This document shows positions 19,086-31,334 of a stretch of DNA of 64,000 nucleotides, in pieces. How positions within the stretch are numbered: the first letter of the stretch is position 1; each line of letters starts with the position of its first letter. The stretch covers positions 17,973 through 81,972 of the forward strand of contig NZ_FTMD01000018.1 of NCBI RefSeq assembly GCF_900156155.1, written 5' to 3'. A program made the position numbers and the translations under genes. The notes under the pieces are model-generated. The model was not told the origin of the DNA. It did no database searches and saw nothing but the letters and a program-made list of their open reading frames with translations. The DNA is from Aromatoleum tolulyticum (GTDB lineage: Bacteria > Pseudomonadota > Gammaproteobacteria > Burkholderiales > Rhodocyclaceae).

Positions 19086-20237
19086 GTGTTCGCCCCCGTC
19101 TATCTCGACTGGAACGCCACCGCGCCGCTCGAGCCGGCCGTGCGCGAGGCGATGCTGCCGTGGCTCGACAGCCGCTTCGGCAATGCGTCGAGCCGGCACG
19201 AATACGGGCGGCAGGCGCGTGCCGCGGTCGACGAGGCGCGTGCGCAGGTCGCCGCGGCGGTCGGCGCCCACGCGACGGAAGTGATCTTCACCAGCGGCGG
19301 TACCGAGGCGAACAACCTGTTCGTGAAGGGCGCGGCGGGTCTGATGAAACCGGGGCTGATCGCGATCAGCGCGATCGAGCATCCGTGCGTGCGCGAACCG
19401 GCGAAGCAGCTGCGGCGCGCCGACTGGACGCTGCGTGAAATCGCCGTCGATCGCGCCGGGCTGGTCAAGCGCACCGACTGGCTGGCCGTGCTGGCGGCGA
19501 AACCGGTCCTCGTGTCGGTGATGCTCGCGAACAACGAGACGGGTGTGCTGCAGGACGTCGCGACGCTCGCACGCGAGGCGAAGGAAGTCGGCGCCTGGTT
19601 CCATACCGACGCGGTGCAGGCGCTGGGCAAGATCGGCGTGGATTTCCGCGCGCTGGGCGTCAATGCGATGACGCTGTCGGCGCACAAGGTCGGCGGTCCG
19701 CTGGGGGCGGGCGCCCTAGTCGTCGACAAGCGGCTGGAACTCGCGCCGCTGCTCGCCGGAGGCGGGCAGGAGCGCGGTCTGCGCTCGGGCACCGAGAACG
19801 TTGCCGCCATCGTCGGCTTCGGCGTCGCATGCGAGTTGGCAGCGGCACGCGTGTCCGGCGAGAATGGCCGTTTGTGCGGCCTGCGGGATACGCTGGAAGC
19901 GGGTCTGGCTACGCACGGCATGCGGATTTTCTCGGCCGGAGCGCCGCGCCTGCCGAATACCGTGTTCTTCGCCGCCGACGGCGTGGATGGCGAAACCCTG
20001 GTGGCGCGGCTCGACCGCGCAGGTTTCGCGTGTGCGAGCGGGTCGGCGTGTTCGAGCGCGAATCCGGAACCGTCGCACACCCTGATGGCGATGGGTGTCG
20101 AGCGTGAGACCGCGCGCGGCGCGGTGCGCGTCAGCCTGGGGCGCGACACGCAGGAAAGGCATGTAGTCGATTTTCTGGCCTGCCTGGGGCAGCAGATGAA
20201 CGAACTGAACAATCTGACCGCCGTGGCGGTTCAATGA
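19086..20237 (+). CDS. Second cysteine desulfurase, NifS/IscS-like, inside the isc operon
   Basis: This is a PLP-dependent class V aminotransferase-fold desulfurase (group I) of 383 aa starting at GTG 19086. The PLP lysine is Lys201 (LSAHKVGGP) and the catalytic cysteine Cys322 ([12 protein letters not shown]). It lies 15 bases after iscR and overlaps the region just before iscS. It is clearly divergent from the following IscS: its active-site loop reads SSANPEPS instead of TSASLEPS and it lacks the IscS C-terminal scaffold-binding tail. Its sulfur acceptor is unknown; a role with another scaffold or in tRNA thiolation is possible. Confidence 0.88.
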   Translation: MFAPVYLDWNATAPLEPAVREAMLPWLDSRFGNASSRHEYGRQARAAVDEARAQVAAAVGAHATEVIFTSGGTEANNLFVKGAAGLMKPGLIAISAIEHPCVREPAKQLRRADWTLREIAVDRAGLVKRTDWLAVLAAKPVLVSVMLANNETGVLQDVATLAREAKEVGAWFHTDAVQALGKIGVDFRALGVNAMTLSAHKVGGPLGAGALVVDKRLELAPLLAGGGQERGLRSGTENVAAIVGFGVACELAAARVSGENGRLCGLRDTLEAGLATHGMRIFSAGAPRLPNTVFFAADGVDGETLVARLDRAGFACASGSACSSANPEPSHTLMAMGVERETARGAVRVSLGRDTQERHVVDFLACLGQQMNELNNLTAVAVQ

Positions 20238-20254
20238 TCGACGGAGGATTACCG

Positions 20255-21466
<1,212 letters not shown>

Positions 21467-21490
21467 GCACCTGAGACAGGAGATACGATA

Positions 21491-21874
21491 ATGGCATACA
21501 GTGAAAAAGTGCTCGACCACTACGAGAATCCCCGCAACGTCGGCGCCTTCTCGAAGGAAGACGAAGGCGTGGGCACCGGCATGGTCGGCGCCCCGGCCTG
21601 CGGCGACGTGATGAAGCTGCAGATCAAGGTCGGCAAGGATGGCGTCATCGAAGATGCCAAGTTCAAGACCTACGGCTGTGGTTCGGCGATCGCGTCGAGC
21701 TCGCTGGTGACCGAATGGGTCAAGGGCAAGACGGTCGAACAGGCGCTCGAGATCAAGAACACGCAGATCGCCGAGGAGCTCGCGCTGCCGCCGGTCAAGA
21801 TCCACTGCTCGATTCTCGCCGAGGACGCCATCAAGGCGGCCGTGGCAGACTATAAGAAGAAGCACGAAGGCTGA
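21491..21874 (+). CDS. iscU: Fe-S cluster scaffold IscU
   Basis: IscU is the scaffold on which the cluster is built. It is 127 aa. Cluster ligands are Cys37, Asp39, Cys63 and Cys106, and the HscA recognition motif LPPVK is at 99-103. It follows iscS by 24 bases with an AGGAG site. Confidence 0.98.
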   Translation: MAYSEKVLDHYENPRNVGAFSKEDEGVGTGMVGAPACGDVMKLQIKVGKDGVIEDAKFKTYGCGSAIASSSLVTEWVKGKTVEQALEIKNTQIAEELALPPVKIHCSILAEDAIKAAVADYKKKHEG

Positions 21875-21890
21875 ATCTGGAGGCGGAATC

Positions 21891-22214
21891 ATGAGCGTCA
21901 CTGTTAGCACGAGCGCAGCCAAGCACGTTTCGAACTTCATCGCCAAGCGCGGCAAGGGCCTGGGGATCCGACTCGGAGTCCGCACCTCGGGTTGTTCGGG
22001 CATGGCCTACCGCCTCGAATTTGTCGACGAGACGCACGAAGACGACGTGGTGTTCGAGAGTAACGGCGTGAAGGTCATCGTTGACCAGAAGAGCCTGGCT
22101 TATCTCGACGGCACCGAGCTCGATTTCGTCCGCGAGGGCCTCAACGAAGGCTTCAAGTTCAACAACCCGAACGTCAAGGACTCGTGCGGCTGCGGCGAGA
22201 GCTTCAACGTCTGA
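21891..22214 (+). CDS. iscA: Fe-S assembly protein IscA (A-type carrier)
   Basis: IscA is an A-type carrier that accepts iron or clusters and passes them on. It is 107 aa. The three conserved cysteines are Cys35 ([10 protein letters not shown]), Cys99 and Cys101 (DSCGCGESF). GGAGG precedes the start. Confidence 0.97.
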   Translation: MSVTVSTSAAKHVSNFIAKRGKGLGIRLGVRTSGCSGMAYRLEFVDETHEDDVVFESNGVKVIVDQKSLAYLDGTELDFVREGLNEGFKFNNPNVKDSCGCGESFNV

Positions 22215-22233
22215 AAGCGGCGATCCGGATCCG

Positions 22234-22767
22234 ATGAGCATCGACCTCCAGCAGGACTTCTTCGGGCTGTTCGGGCTGCACCGCCGGTTTCGTATCGACG
22301 AGGCGGCGCTCGAGTTCGCCTACCACGATCTGCAGGGGCGCGTGCATCCCGACCGTTTCGCACATCTGCCCGACAGCGAGAAGCGTCTGTCGATGCAGTG
22401 GGCGACGCAGGTGAATGAAGGCTTCCGCACGCTGCGCAAACCGCTGCCGCGCGCGACCTACCTTCTCGAACTGCTAGGCATCGACGCCGGGTTGCATACG
22501 AACACCGCGATGTCGCCGACCTTCCTGATGGAACAGATGGAGTGGCGCGAGGCGGTCGAGGAGGCGCGGGCGGCAGGTGATTCGGAGGAGCTCGCGCAAC
22601 TTCACACGCGCTTGCGCCAGCATTCGCGCGAGGTGTTCGACGAGCTCGCGCGGCAGTGCGACGACGAGCAGGACTACGCAGGTGCCGCGGAAACCGTGCG
22701 CCGGCTGATGTTCATGGAAAAACTACAACACGAGATCGACGACGCCCTCGAGGCGCTGGAGAGCTGA
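22234..22767 (+). CDS. hscB: Co-chaperone HscB (J-domain protein)
   Basis: HscB is the J-type co-chaperone that brings IscU to HscA. ATG 22234 gives 177 aa. The HPD tripeptide is in VHPDRFAH within the N-terminal J domain, and the C-terminal three-helix region (about 95-177) carries the IscU-binding face. Its stop overlaps the hscA start by one base (TGATG). Confidence 0.96.
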   Translation: MSIDLQQDFFGLFGLHRRFRIDEAALEFAYHDLQGRVHPDRFAHLPDSEKRLSMQWATQVNEGFRTLRKPLPRATYLLELLGIDAGLHTNTAMSPTFLMEQMEWREAVEEARAAGDSEELAQLHTRLRQHSREVFDELARQCDDEQDYAGAAETVRRLMFMEKLQHEIDDALEALES

Positions 22768-24635
22768 TGGCACTTCTGCAAATCGCCGAACCCGGTCTGT
22801 CGACCGAACCGCACAAGCACCGCCTGGCCGTAGGCATAGACCTCGGCACGACCAATTCGCTCGTGGCGACGGTGCGCAACGGTATCGCCGTGTGTCTGGT
22901 CGATGAGGATGGACGCGCCATGCTTCCGTCCATCGTCCGTTACCACGCCGACGGCAAGGTCGAGGTCGGCCGCAGCGCGGCGGTGGCGCACGCGACCGAT
23001 CCCAGGAACACGATCATCTCGGTGAAGCGCTTCATGGGGCGCGGCCTCAAGGATGTCGCCTACATCGAATCGATGCCTTACGATTTCGTCGATGCGGGCG
23101 GGATGCTGCGCCTGCGTACCGTGCAGGGCGTGAAGTCGCCCGTCGAGGTGTCGGCCGAGATCCTCAAGGTGCTGGCTGCGCGCGCGCAGGCGAGCCTGGG
23201 CGGCGAACTCACCGGTGCGGTGATCACGGTGCCGGCCTATTTCGACGACGCGCAGCGCCAGGCGACGAAGGATGCGGCGAAACTCGCCGGCATCAACGTG
23301 CTGCGATTGCTCAACGAGCCGACGGCAGCGGCAGTCGCGTACGGTCTCGACAATGCGGCCGAGGGCGTCTATGCGGTCTATGACCTCGGCGGCGGCACCT
23401 TCGACCTGTCCATCCTCAAGCTTTCGCGCGGCATCTTCGAGGTGCTTGCGACCAATGGCGATGCGGCGCTCGGCGGCGACGATTTCGACCACCGGCTGTT
23501 CTGCTGGGCGCTGGACCAGAGCGAGATCGATCCGCCTTCGAGCGAGGACGCGCGCCGTCTGCTGCTGAAGGCGCGCGAGGCGAAGGAATTGCTGACTGCG
23601 TGCGAGGAGGCCTCGATCAAGGCGACGCTGGGGTCCGGCGAAAAGGTCGATCTGGTCGTCACGCGCGACCAGTTCGCCGACATGACGAAGCATCTCGTGC
23701 AGAAGACCGTCGCGCCGATGCGCAAGGTCCTGCGCGATGCGGGCCTCGCGCCCGAGGACATCAAGGGCGTCGTGATGGTGGGCGGGGCAACGCGCATGCC
23801 GCACGTGCAGCGTGCGGTGGCCGAGTTCTTCGGCCAGGAGCCGCTCACGAACCTCGACCCGGACAAGGTCGTCGCGCTCGGCGCGGCGATCCAGGCCAAC
23901 GTGCTGGCGGGCAACCGCAAGGAAGAGGACGACTGGCTCCTGCTCGACGTGATCCCGCTGTCGCTCGGGCTCGAGATGATGGGTGGGCTCACCGAGAAGA
24001 TCGTGCCGCGCAATTCGACGCTGCCGATCGCGCGGGCGCAGGAGTTCACGACCTACAAGGACGGCCAGACGGCCATGGCCTTCCACGTCGTGCAGGGTGA
24101 GCGCGAGCTCGTCGCTGACTGTCGTTCGCTGGCGCGCTTCGAGCTGCGCGGCATCCCGCCGATGGCGGCCGGTGCGGCGCGCATCCGCGTGACCTTCCAG
24201 GTCGATGCCGACGGCCTGCTGTCGGTGTCGGCGCGCGAGATGTCGTCGGGCGTCGAAGCCAGCGTGCTGGTGAAGCCGTCCTATGGCCTGACCGATGACG
24301 AGATTGCGGGCATGCTGCGCGACGGCGTCGAGCGTGCGTCGGAGGACATCGACGCGCGCGCGTTGCGCGAGCAGCAGGTCGAGGCCGACCGCGTGATCGA
24401 GGCCACCCTCGTCGCGCTGGAACAGGACGGCGATCTTCTGAGCGGCGAGGAACGTGCGGCGATCGACGCGGCCATCGCCGAAGCCCGGGAAACCGCTGCG
24501 GGTCACGACCCGCGTGCGATCAAACGCAGCACGGAAGCGCTGTCCCGTGCGACCAACGATTTTGCCGCCCGGCGCATGGACAAGAGCATCCGTGCGGCGC
24601 TGGCGGGTCACAAGGTGGATGAGATTCAGGTATGA
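22767..24635 (+). CDS. hscA: Fe-S chaperone HscA (Hsp70 family)
   Basis: HscA is the specialised Hsp70 that drives cluster release from IscU. ATG 22767 gives 622 aa. The ATPase domain starts [24 protein letters not shown] and [11 protein letters not shown] mark the Hsp70 phosphate loops. The substrate-binding domain runs from about 390 to 500, with a shortened helical lid. It overlaps fdx by four bases (ATGA). Confidence 0.97.
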   Translation: MALLQIAEPGLSTEPHKHRLAVGIDLGTTNSLVATVRNGIAVCLVDEDGRAMLPSIVRYHADGKVEVGRSAAVAHATDPRNTIISVKRFMGRGLKDVAYIESMPYDFVDAGGMLRLRTVQGVKSPVEVSAEILKVLAARAQASLGGELTGAVITVPAYFDDAQRQATKDAAKLAGINVLRLLNEPTAAAVAYGLDNAAEGVYAVYDLGGGTFDLSILKLSRGIFEVLATNGDAALGGDDFDHRLFCWALDQSEIDPPSSEDARRLLLKAREAKELLTACEEASIKATLGSGEKVDLVVTRDQFADMTKHLVQKTVAPMRKVLRDAGLAPEDIKGVVMVGGATRMPHVQRAVAEFFGQEPLTNLDPDKVVALGAAIQANVLAGNRKEEDDWLLLDVIPLSLGLEMMGGLTEKIVPRNSTLPIARAQEFTTYKDGQTAMAFHVVQGERELVADCRSLARFELRGIPPMAAGAARIRVTFQVDADGLLSVSAREMSSGVEASVLVKPSYGLTDDEIAGMLRDGVERASEDIDARALREQQVEADRVIEATLVALEQDGDLLSGEERAAIDAAIAEARETAAGHDPRAIKRSTEALSRATNDFAARRMDKSIRAALAGHKVDEIQV

Positions 24636-24973
24636 CGCAGATCATCGTATTGCCGCACGTGGAACTCTGTCCGGACGGGACGGTGATCGAGGCGGAGCCG
24701 GGCACGTCGATCTGCGATGCGCTGCTGCGCAACGGTATCGAGATCGAGCATGCGTGCGAGCAGTCCTGTGCCTGCACGACCTGTCACGTGATCGTGCGCG
24801 AAGGTTTCGACTCGCTCGACGAAGCCGAGGAAGAGGAGGAGGACCTCCTCGACAAGGCCTGGGGCCTGGAGCCGCAGTCGCGTCTTTCCTGCCAGGCGGT
24901 CGTCGCGGAGACGCCGCTGGTGGTCGAGATCCCCCGCTACACGATCAACATGGCCCGGGAGGGCAAGCACTGA
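24632..24973 (+). CDS. fdx: [2Fe-2S] ferredoxin of the ISC system
   Basis: This ferredoxin donates electrons for cluster assembly on IscU. It is 113 aa. Ligands are Cys42, Cys48, Cys51 ([10 protein letters not shown]) and Cys87, matching adrenodoxin-type ferredoxins, and an acidic patch [11 protein letters not shown] follows, usual for IscS docking. Its stop overlaps the iscX start. Confidence 0.97.
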   Translation: MTQIIVLPHVELCPDGTVIEAEPGTSICDALLRNGIEIEHACEQSCACTTCHVIVREGFDSLDEAEEEEEDLLDKAWGLEPQSRLSCQAVVAETPLVVEIPRYTINMAREGKH

Positions 24974-25167
24974 TGAAGTGGACCGAGGTTCAGGAGATCG
25001 CCATCCAGCTCGCGGACAAGTTTCCCGAGACCGATCCGACGCGCGTCAATTTCGTCGATCTGATGAACTGGGTGATGGCCCTTCCCGAGTTCGAAGACGA
25101 TCCGCAGCATTGCGGCGAACGCGTGCTGGAGGCCATCCAGCAGGCCTGGATCGACGAAGTGGCCTGA
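24973..25167 (+). CDS. iscX: IscX (YfhJ) regulator of Fe-S assembly
   Basis: IscX is a 64-residue acidic protein that binds IscS and iron and tunes assembly. ATG 24973 lies in TGATG overlapping fdx. The sequence KWTEVQEIAIQLADKFPETD and the DLMNWVMALPEFEDDP core are typical. It is the last gene of the isc operon. Confidence 0.95.
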   Translation: MKWTEVQEIAIQLADKFPETDPTRVNFVDLMNWVMALPEFEDDPQHCGERVLEAIQQAWIDEVA

Positions 25168-25204
25168 CGCGACGGCGTGCAGATCGCCGGTCCGCGTTAC
25201 CGCA

Positions 25205-25657
25205 TCAGAAGCGTATCGTGTCGTCGGGCGGTTCGTTCAGGCCAAGCCAGTAGCGGGCGATCAGCGCGGTTGCGCGCTCGAATTCCTGCGCATTGAGAGG
25301 TTTTCGCACGTAGCTGTTGGCGCCGAGCCGGTAGGCCTCGCGGACATCTTCCGCGGTGCAGGACCTGGCGAACATCACGACCGGCATCAGCGAAGTCCTG
25401 AGCTCGGCCCGGATGCGGCGCAGCACCTCGAGGCCGTCGATCCGGGGAAGGTCGGGATCGAGCACGACAACGGCCGGCAGGGTCGTCGGCTTCGGTGGCG
25501 GGTGGTCGTTTTCGGTGGACAGGAAGGCGAGGGCTTCGATGCCGTCTCGCGCGACGACGAACCGGCTGCCGAAACCGTTCGCGCGCAGTGAAGCGAGTGC
25601 CCGGGCCTCGTGGTCCGGGTCCCCTTCAACCAGCAGGACGTAACTGCCGCCAGCCAT
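25205..25657 (-). CDS. Single-domain response regulator with degenerate active site
   Basis: This is a stand-alone receiver (REC) domain of 150 aa, Rcp1-like, with no output domain. The phosphoacceptor aspartate is Asp67 (VVVLDPDLPRIDG) and Lys119 (VRKPLN) is kept. However, the acidic pair is Glu11-Gly12 instead of Glu/Asp-Asp, and the conserved Ser/Thr is Ala97 (VVMFARS). Phosphorylation may therefore be weak or absent. It converges on iscX with a 37-base gap and has no adjacent kinase, so its partner is unknown. Confidence 0.85.
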   Translation of the reverse strand: MAGGSYVLLVEGDPDHEARALASLRANGFGSRFVVARDGIEALAFLSTENDHPPPKPTTLPAVVVLDPDLPRIDGLEVLRRIRAELRTSLMPVVMFARSCTAEDVREAYRLGANSYVRKPLNAQEFERATALIARYWLGLNEPPDDTIRF

Positions 25658-25723
25658 GCCGCCACCTCCTCATTCCTGACGAGTCGTGGCAGCGGCGCAG
25701 GCGGCTCCGGCCGTCCGCGGGCT

Positions 25724-26680
25724 TCAGGCCTGGGCTTCGGGCAGTTCCTCTGCGCGCAGCAGGAAGACCATGTCGTCGCCGCCGCTGGAAGACAGCCAGA
25801 CGAAGGGCAGGTCGGGGAAGGCCGCTTCCACGATATGACGATTATGCCCCACTTCGACGGCAAGCACGCCACCGGGATTGAGGTGCGCGTGCCCTTCGGC
25901 GAGGATGCGGCGCACCACGTCGAGACCGTCCTCGCCTGCGGCCAGCGCCATCCGCGGCTCGTGGAGGTATTCGGCCGGCAGCGTCTCCATCGAATCGGCG
26001 GTGACGTAGGGCGGATTGCTGATGATGAGATCGAAACGGCGTCCCGCGAGTCCGTCGAACACGTCGCTGTTCACGAGCTCGACCTGCTCCTCGAGGCCGT
26101 ATTCGGCGACGTTGAGGTGGGCCACTTCGAGCGCATCGTCGGACAGGTCGGCGCCGACCACGTGGGCGTTCGGGAAGGCGTGCGCCATCAGGACCGCCAG
26201 GCAGCCGGAGCCGGTGCACAGGTCCAGTGCGCTGCCGACGCGTTCCGCATCCTCGATCCAGGGCGCGAAGCCGTTTTCGAGCATTTCGGCGAAGAACGAG
26301 CGGGGCACGATCACGCGCTCGTCGACGTGGAAGCGGAAATCGCCCAGCCAGGCCTCGCCCGTGAGGTAGGCGGCGGGGACACGCTCCTCGGCGCGGCGTT
26401 CGATGACCGCGAACAGGGCTTCGCGTTCGTCGGCGGTGATGCAGGCGTCGAGGAAGGGTTCGAGGCGGTCGAGCGGCAGCGACAGGGTGTGCAGCAGCAG
26501 CCACACGGCCTCGTCGTAGGCGTCGGCGCAGCCGTGGCCGAAGAACAGGCCGGCGCGGTTGAAGCGGGTGACGGCGTAGCGCAGCCAGTCGCGCAGGGTC
26601 ACGAGTTCGGCGAGCGGACCGCTCTCGTGTTCGTGCGTGTGCTCTTCGCCGTTGTCACAGTGTTCGCAGTGGTCGGTCAT
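25724..26680 (-). CDS. prmB: Ribosomal protein uL3 glutamine N5-methyltransferase (PrmB)
   Basis: PrmB is a SAM-dependent methyltransferase that modifies a glutamine of ribosomal protein L3. ATG 26680 gives 318 aa. The N-terminal helical domain occupies about 20-110; the SAM motif LDLCTGSGCLAV and the catalytic NPPYV are intact. The first 20 residues are unusual, rich in His, Cys and acidic residues (HCEHCDNGEEHTHEHE), like a metal-binding tag. It follows dapE by 11 bases in the same direction. Confidence 0.92.
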   Translation of the reverse strand: MTDHCEHCDNGEEHTHEHESGPLAELVTLRDWLRYAVTRFNRAGLFFGHGCADAYDEAVWLLLHTLSLPLDRLEPFLDACITADEREALFAVIERRAEERVPAAYLTGEAWLGDFRFHVDERVIVPRSFFAEMLENGFAPWIEDAERVGSALDLCTGSGCLAVLMAHAFPNAHVVGADLSDDALEVAHLNVAEYGLEEQVELVNSDVFDGLAGRRFDLIISNPPYVTADSMETLPAEYLHEPRMALAAGEDGLDVVRRILAEGHAHLNPGGVLAVEVGHNRHIVEAAFPDLPFVWLSSSGGDDMVFLLRAEELPEAQA

Positions 26681-26691
26681 GCTCGGTCTCG

Positions 26692-27867
<1,176 letters not shown>

Positions 27868-27892
27868 TCAGGGTTGGGGATGCGTGGCGAAT

Positions 27893-29080
27893 TCAGTGCG
27901 CCGGACCGTCGTCGAGGTGCAGCGCGAATTCGCTGAACGACGTGCCGTCGGCATTCTTGTTCTGGGGTTCGAAGTCGACCGAAGGCGGTGCGTCGCTACC
28001 TTCTGCGCTGGGCGCGGCGTTGATCTGCGCGTTGTTGATCAGCCACGCGAGGTTGGTCGGCGAGTCGGCGTTGGCGAGCGCCTCCTCGAAGCTGATGATG
28101 CCGTCGCGGTAAAGGCGGTGCAGGTCCTGCTCGAAGGTCTGCGACCCGGGCGCAAGGCTCTGCTGCATCGCTTCCTTGACCTCGTTCAGTTCGCCGCGCT
28201 CCACCAGTTCGGAGACGTGGCGCGTGTTCATGAGGATCTCGACCGCAGGAATGCGCATGCCGTCGGGTTTGCGCACGAGACGCTGGGAGATGATGCACTT
28301 GAGCGCGACCGCAAGGTCGAGATACAGCAGGGAGCGGTTTTCCAGCGGGAAGAAGTTAACGATGCGGTTCAGCGCGTGGTAGGCGTTGTTTGCATGCAGC
28401 GTCGCGAGGCACAGGTGGCCGGTCTGCGAGTAGGACAGGGCGGCCTGCATCGTCTCGCGGTCGCGGATTTCGCCGATCAGGATGCAGTCCGGCGCCTGGC
28501 GCATCGCGTTGCGCAGCGCATCGTGCCAGCTCAGGGTGTCGATGCCGACCTCGCGCTGGTTGACCACCGACTTGCGGTGCTTGAACAGGTACTCGATCGG
28601 GTCCTCGACCGTGAGGATGTGGCCGGAGCGGTTGCGGTTGCGGTGGTCGATCATCGACGCGAGCGTCGTCGACTTGCCTGAGCCGGTCGCTCCGACCACG
28701 AGGATCAGGCCGCGCTTCTCGGTGACGACTTCCGACAGCACGGGCGGCAGGCCGAGGGATTCGAGCGAGGGGATCTCGCCCTGGATATAGCGCACCACGA
28801 TGCCGATGCTGTGGCGCTGCCAGAATACGTTGACGCGGAAATTGCCGAAGTCGCGCCGGCCGAAGGACAGGTTGAGCTCCTTCTCGCGCTCGAAGGTCTC
28901 GATCTGCTCGGGGTTCATCATCTCGTAGATCATCCGCTTGATCATGGAGGGGTCCATGACCTGCTGGTTGATCGGCATCGTGATGCCCTGGATCTTGATG
29001 TGGATCGGGGCGCCGGCCGAGATGAAGATGTCCGAAGCGAGCTTTTCCGCCATCAGTTGGAACAGCTTGTCGAAAATCAT
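27893..29080 (-). CDS. PilT/PilU-type twitching motility ATPase
   Basis: This is a hexameric secretion-type ATPase related to the pilus retraction motor. At 395 aa, closer to PilU than PilT, it has Walker A GATGSGKST at 130-138, the Asp box, VEDPIEYLF, Walker B CILIGEIRDRETMQ and the His box LCLATLHANNAYHAL. The C-terminus has an acidic tail beyond the ATPase core. No pil genes lie beside it; it sits between dapE and dapD. PilU is the best call from sequence. Confidence 0.88.
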   Translation of the reverse strand: MIFDKLFQLMAEKLASDIFISAGAPIHIKIQGITMPINQQVMDPSMIKRMIYEMMNPEQIETFEREKELNLSFGRRDFGNFRVNVFWQRHSIGIVVRYIQGEIPSLESLGLPPVLSEVVTEKRGLILVVGATGSGKSTTLASMIDHRNRNRSGHILTVEDPIEYLFKHRKSVVNQREVGIDTLSWHDALRNAMRQAPDCILIGEIRDRETMQAALSYSQTGHLCLATLHANNAYHALNRIVNFFPLENRSLLYLDLAVALKCIISQRLVRKPDGMRIPAVEILMNTRHVSELVERGELNEVKEAMQQSLAPGSQTFEQDLHRLYRDGIISFEEALANADSPTNLAWLINNAQINAAPSAEGSDAPPSVDFEPQNKNADGTSFSEFALHLDDGPAH

Positions 29081-29156
29081 CCGGAGATTCTCCTGAGCGT
29101 GGTTGGGCGGACTTCGGTGTCGGGGCGGCCTTGCACGGCCGCCCCGGAACGGGCGA

Positions 29157-29978
29157 TCAGGCGCCGCGCAGCAGTTCGTTGATGCCGGTCTTGGCGCGGG
29201 TCTGGGCGTCGACGCGCTTGACGATCACGGCGCAGTACAGGCTGTACTTGCCGTCGGCCGAGGGCAGGCTGCCGGGCACGACGACGGCGCCGGACGGCAC
29301 GCGACCGTAGAAGACTTCACCGGTCTCGCGGTCGTAGATCTTGGTGCTCTGGCCGATGTAGACGCCCATCGACAGCACGGCGTTCTCCTCGATGATCACG
29401 CCTTCGACCACTTCGGAACGCGCGCCGACGAAGACGTTGTCCTCGATGATGACGGGGCCGGCCTGCACCGGTTCGAGCACGCCGCCGATGCCGACACCGC
29501 CCGACAGGTGCACGTTCTTGCCGATCTGGGCGCAGGAGCCGACGGTGGCCCAGGTGTCGACCATCGTGCCTTCATCGACGTAGGCCCCGATGTTCACGTA
29601 GGACGGCATCAGCACGACGTTCTTGCCGATGTAGCTGCCCTTGCGCGCGACCGCGGGCGGCACGACGCGGAAGCCGCCTTCGCGGAACTGCTCGGGGGTG
29701 TAGTCGCCGAACTTGGTCGGCACCTTGTCGAAGAAATTCAGCGCGCCGGCCGATTGCACTTCGTTGTCGCGCAGGCGGAACGAGATCAGCACGGCCTTCT
29801 TGATCCACTGATTGACGGTCCAGTTGCCGTCGATTTTCTCGGCGACGCGCAGCTTGCCGCTGTCCAGCCCGTCGATGACGGTGGCAACCGCGTCGCGCAC
29901 GATTACGGGGGCCGCGGAGGGCGACAGGCCGGCGCGGTTCTCGAAGGCTTCGTCAATGATCTTTTGCAGGTCTTGCAT
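29157..29978 (-). CDS. dapD: 2,3,4,5-tetrahydropyridine-2,6-dicarboxylate N-succinyltransferase
   Basis: DapD succinylates tetrahydrodipicolinate in the DAP/lysine pathway. ATG 29978 gives 273 aa, the usual length. The N-terminal helical domain is followed by a hexapeptide left-handed beta helix ([38 protein letters not shown]). dapC lies upstream on the same strand, 20 bases away. Confidence 0.96.
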   Translation of the reverse strand: MQDLQKIIDEAFENRAGLSPSAAPVIVRDAVATVIDGLDSGKLRVAEKIDGNWTVNQWIKKAVLISFRLRDNEVQSAGALNFFDKVPTKFGDYTPEQFREGGFRVVPPAVARKGSYIGKNVVLMPSYVNIGAYVDEGTMVDTWATVGSCAQIGKNVHLSGGVGIGGVLEPVQAGPVIIEDNVFVGARSEVVEGVIIEENAVLSMGVYIGQSTKIYDRETGEVFYGRVPSGAVVVPGSLPSADGKYSLYCAVIVKRVDAQTRAKTGINELLRGA

Positions 29979-29998
29979 GGGGGATTTCCGTTTGTATT

Positions 29999-31192
29999 TC
30001 AAAGAGTTTGGCAGAAGGCGGCGATGCGCTCGGCGGCCTCGACGCATTCTGCCGTTTCGGCTACGAGTGCGATTCGCACGAACCCGGCGCCCGGATTGAC
30101 GCCGTTCGATTCCCGGGCGAGGAAGCTGCCCGGCAGAACCGTCACATTATATGCAGCCTGCAGGCGGCGGGCGAACTCGGTGTCGGCGATGGGGGTCTGC
30201 GCCCACAGGTAGAAACCGGCGTCCGGGCGCTGCACCTTGAGGTGCTTCGCGATGATCGGCATCGCGCGGTCGAACTTCTCGCGGTACATGCGGCGGTTCT
30301 CGACGACGTGCGCCTCGTCGTTCCACGCAGCGACCGAGGCGGCCTGGATCGGCAGGCTCATCGCGCAGCCGTGGTAGGTGCGGTAACGCAGGAAGCCCTT
30401 CAGCACCTTGGCATCGCCCGCGACGAAGCCCGAGCGCATGCCCGGCACGTTCGAGCGCTTGGACAGGCTGGAGAACATCACGAGGTTGCGGAAGTCGCTG
30501 CGCCCGAGGGCGTGGGCGGCCTGCATCGCACCGACCGGGGGCGCGTCGTCGTCGAAGTAGATCTCCGAGTAGCATTCGTCGGCGGCGATCACGAAGCCGT
30601 AGCGGTCCGACAGCTCGAACAGGCGGGCCCATTCCGCCTGCGACAGCATGCGGCCGGTCGGATTGCCCGGCGAGCATACGAACACGAGCTGGACGTCGCG
30701 CCACACCGCCTCGGGAATGCTGTCGAAATCCGAGCCGAAACCGTTTTCCGGCAGGTTGTTGAGGAACACCGGTTCGGCACCGGCGAGCAGGGCCGCGCCT
30801 TCGTAGATCTGGTAGAACGGGTTCGGGCTCAGCACCTTGGCGCCGGGGCGGCTGCCGTTGATCACCGCCTGGGCGAAGGCGAACAGCGCCTCGCGCGAGC
30901 CGTTGACCGGCAGCACCTGGGTCGCCGGATCGACCTTGGGCAGGCCGAAGCGGCGTTCCAGCCAGCCGGCGATCGCCACGCGCAGCGGGTCGCCGCCGAT
31001 CGTCGCGGGGTAGTTCGCGAGCCCCTGCAGGTTGTCCATGAGCGCCTGCATGATGAAGGGCGGAGTCGGGTGCTGCGGTTCGCCGATCGACAGGCGGATC
31101 AGTTTCAGGTCGGCCGGGGGTACGACGCCGTCGAGCAGCGCGCGCAGTTTTTCGAAAGGATAGGGCTGGAGGCGGTCGAGGTTCGGATTCAC
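29999..31192 (-). CDS. dapC: Succinyldiaminopimelate transaminase
   Basis: DapC is a PLP-dependent class I aminotransferase converting N-succinyl-2-amino-6-ketopimelate to N-succinyl-DAP. I chose GTG 31192 ([19 protein letters not shown]), giving 397 aa; longer starts add residues with no family likeness. PLP lysine sits in [14 protein letters not shown], and CSPGNPTGR and [10 protein letters not shown] are typical. It forms a dapC-dapD pair and is divergent from smc. Confidence 0.93.
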   Translation of the reverse strand: MNPNLDRLQPYPFEKLRALLDGVVPPADLKLIRLSIGEPQHPTPPFIMQALMDNLQGLANYPATIGGDPLRVAIAGWLERRFGLPKVDPATQVLPVNGSREALFAFAQAVINGSRPGAKVLSPNPFYQIYEGAALLAGAEPVFLNNLPENGFGSDFDSIPEAVWRDVQLVFVCSPGNPTGRMLSQAEWARLFELSDRYGFVIAADECYSEIYFDDDAPPVGAMQAAHALGRSDFRNLVMFSSLSKRSNVPGMRSGFVAGDAKVLKGFLRYRTYHGCAMSLPIQAASVAAWNDEAHVVENRRMYREKFDRAMPIIAKHLKVQRPDAGFYLWAQTPIADTEFARRLQAAYNVTVLPGSFLARESNGVNPGAGFVRIALVAETAECVEAAERIAAFCQTL

Positions 31193-31261
31193 GGCGGACT
31201 GTTTCGGCTTGTTTCGATGGGCATGCGCCTGTGCCTGAAGGCGAGGGCATTGAGCGCGCGA

Positions 31262-31270
31262 TGGTATCAT
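31262..31270 (+). promoter_or_regulatory. Candidate extended -10 promoter for smc
   Basis: TGgTATCAT is an extended -10 element 65 bases before the smc start, in the dapC-smc divergent gap. No good -35 accompanies it. Confidence 0.35.
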
Positions 31271-31334
31271 GACGGGCTTTCGCCGGCCCCGGCCGGCCAA
31301 CTCCAGTTCCGATTCGACCCGGCTCCGTCACGAA

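Noticed and set aside
20234..20254. An upstream ATG extending IscS by seven residues
   Set aside because: The ATG at 20255 has a strong ribosome site at proper distance and gives the conserved N-terminus.
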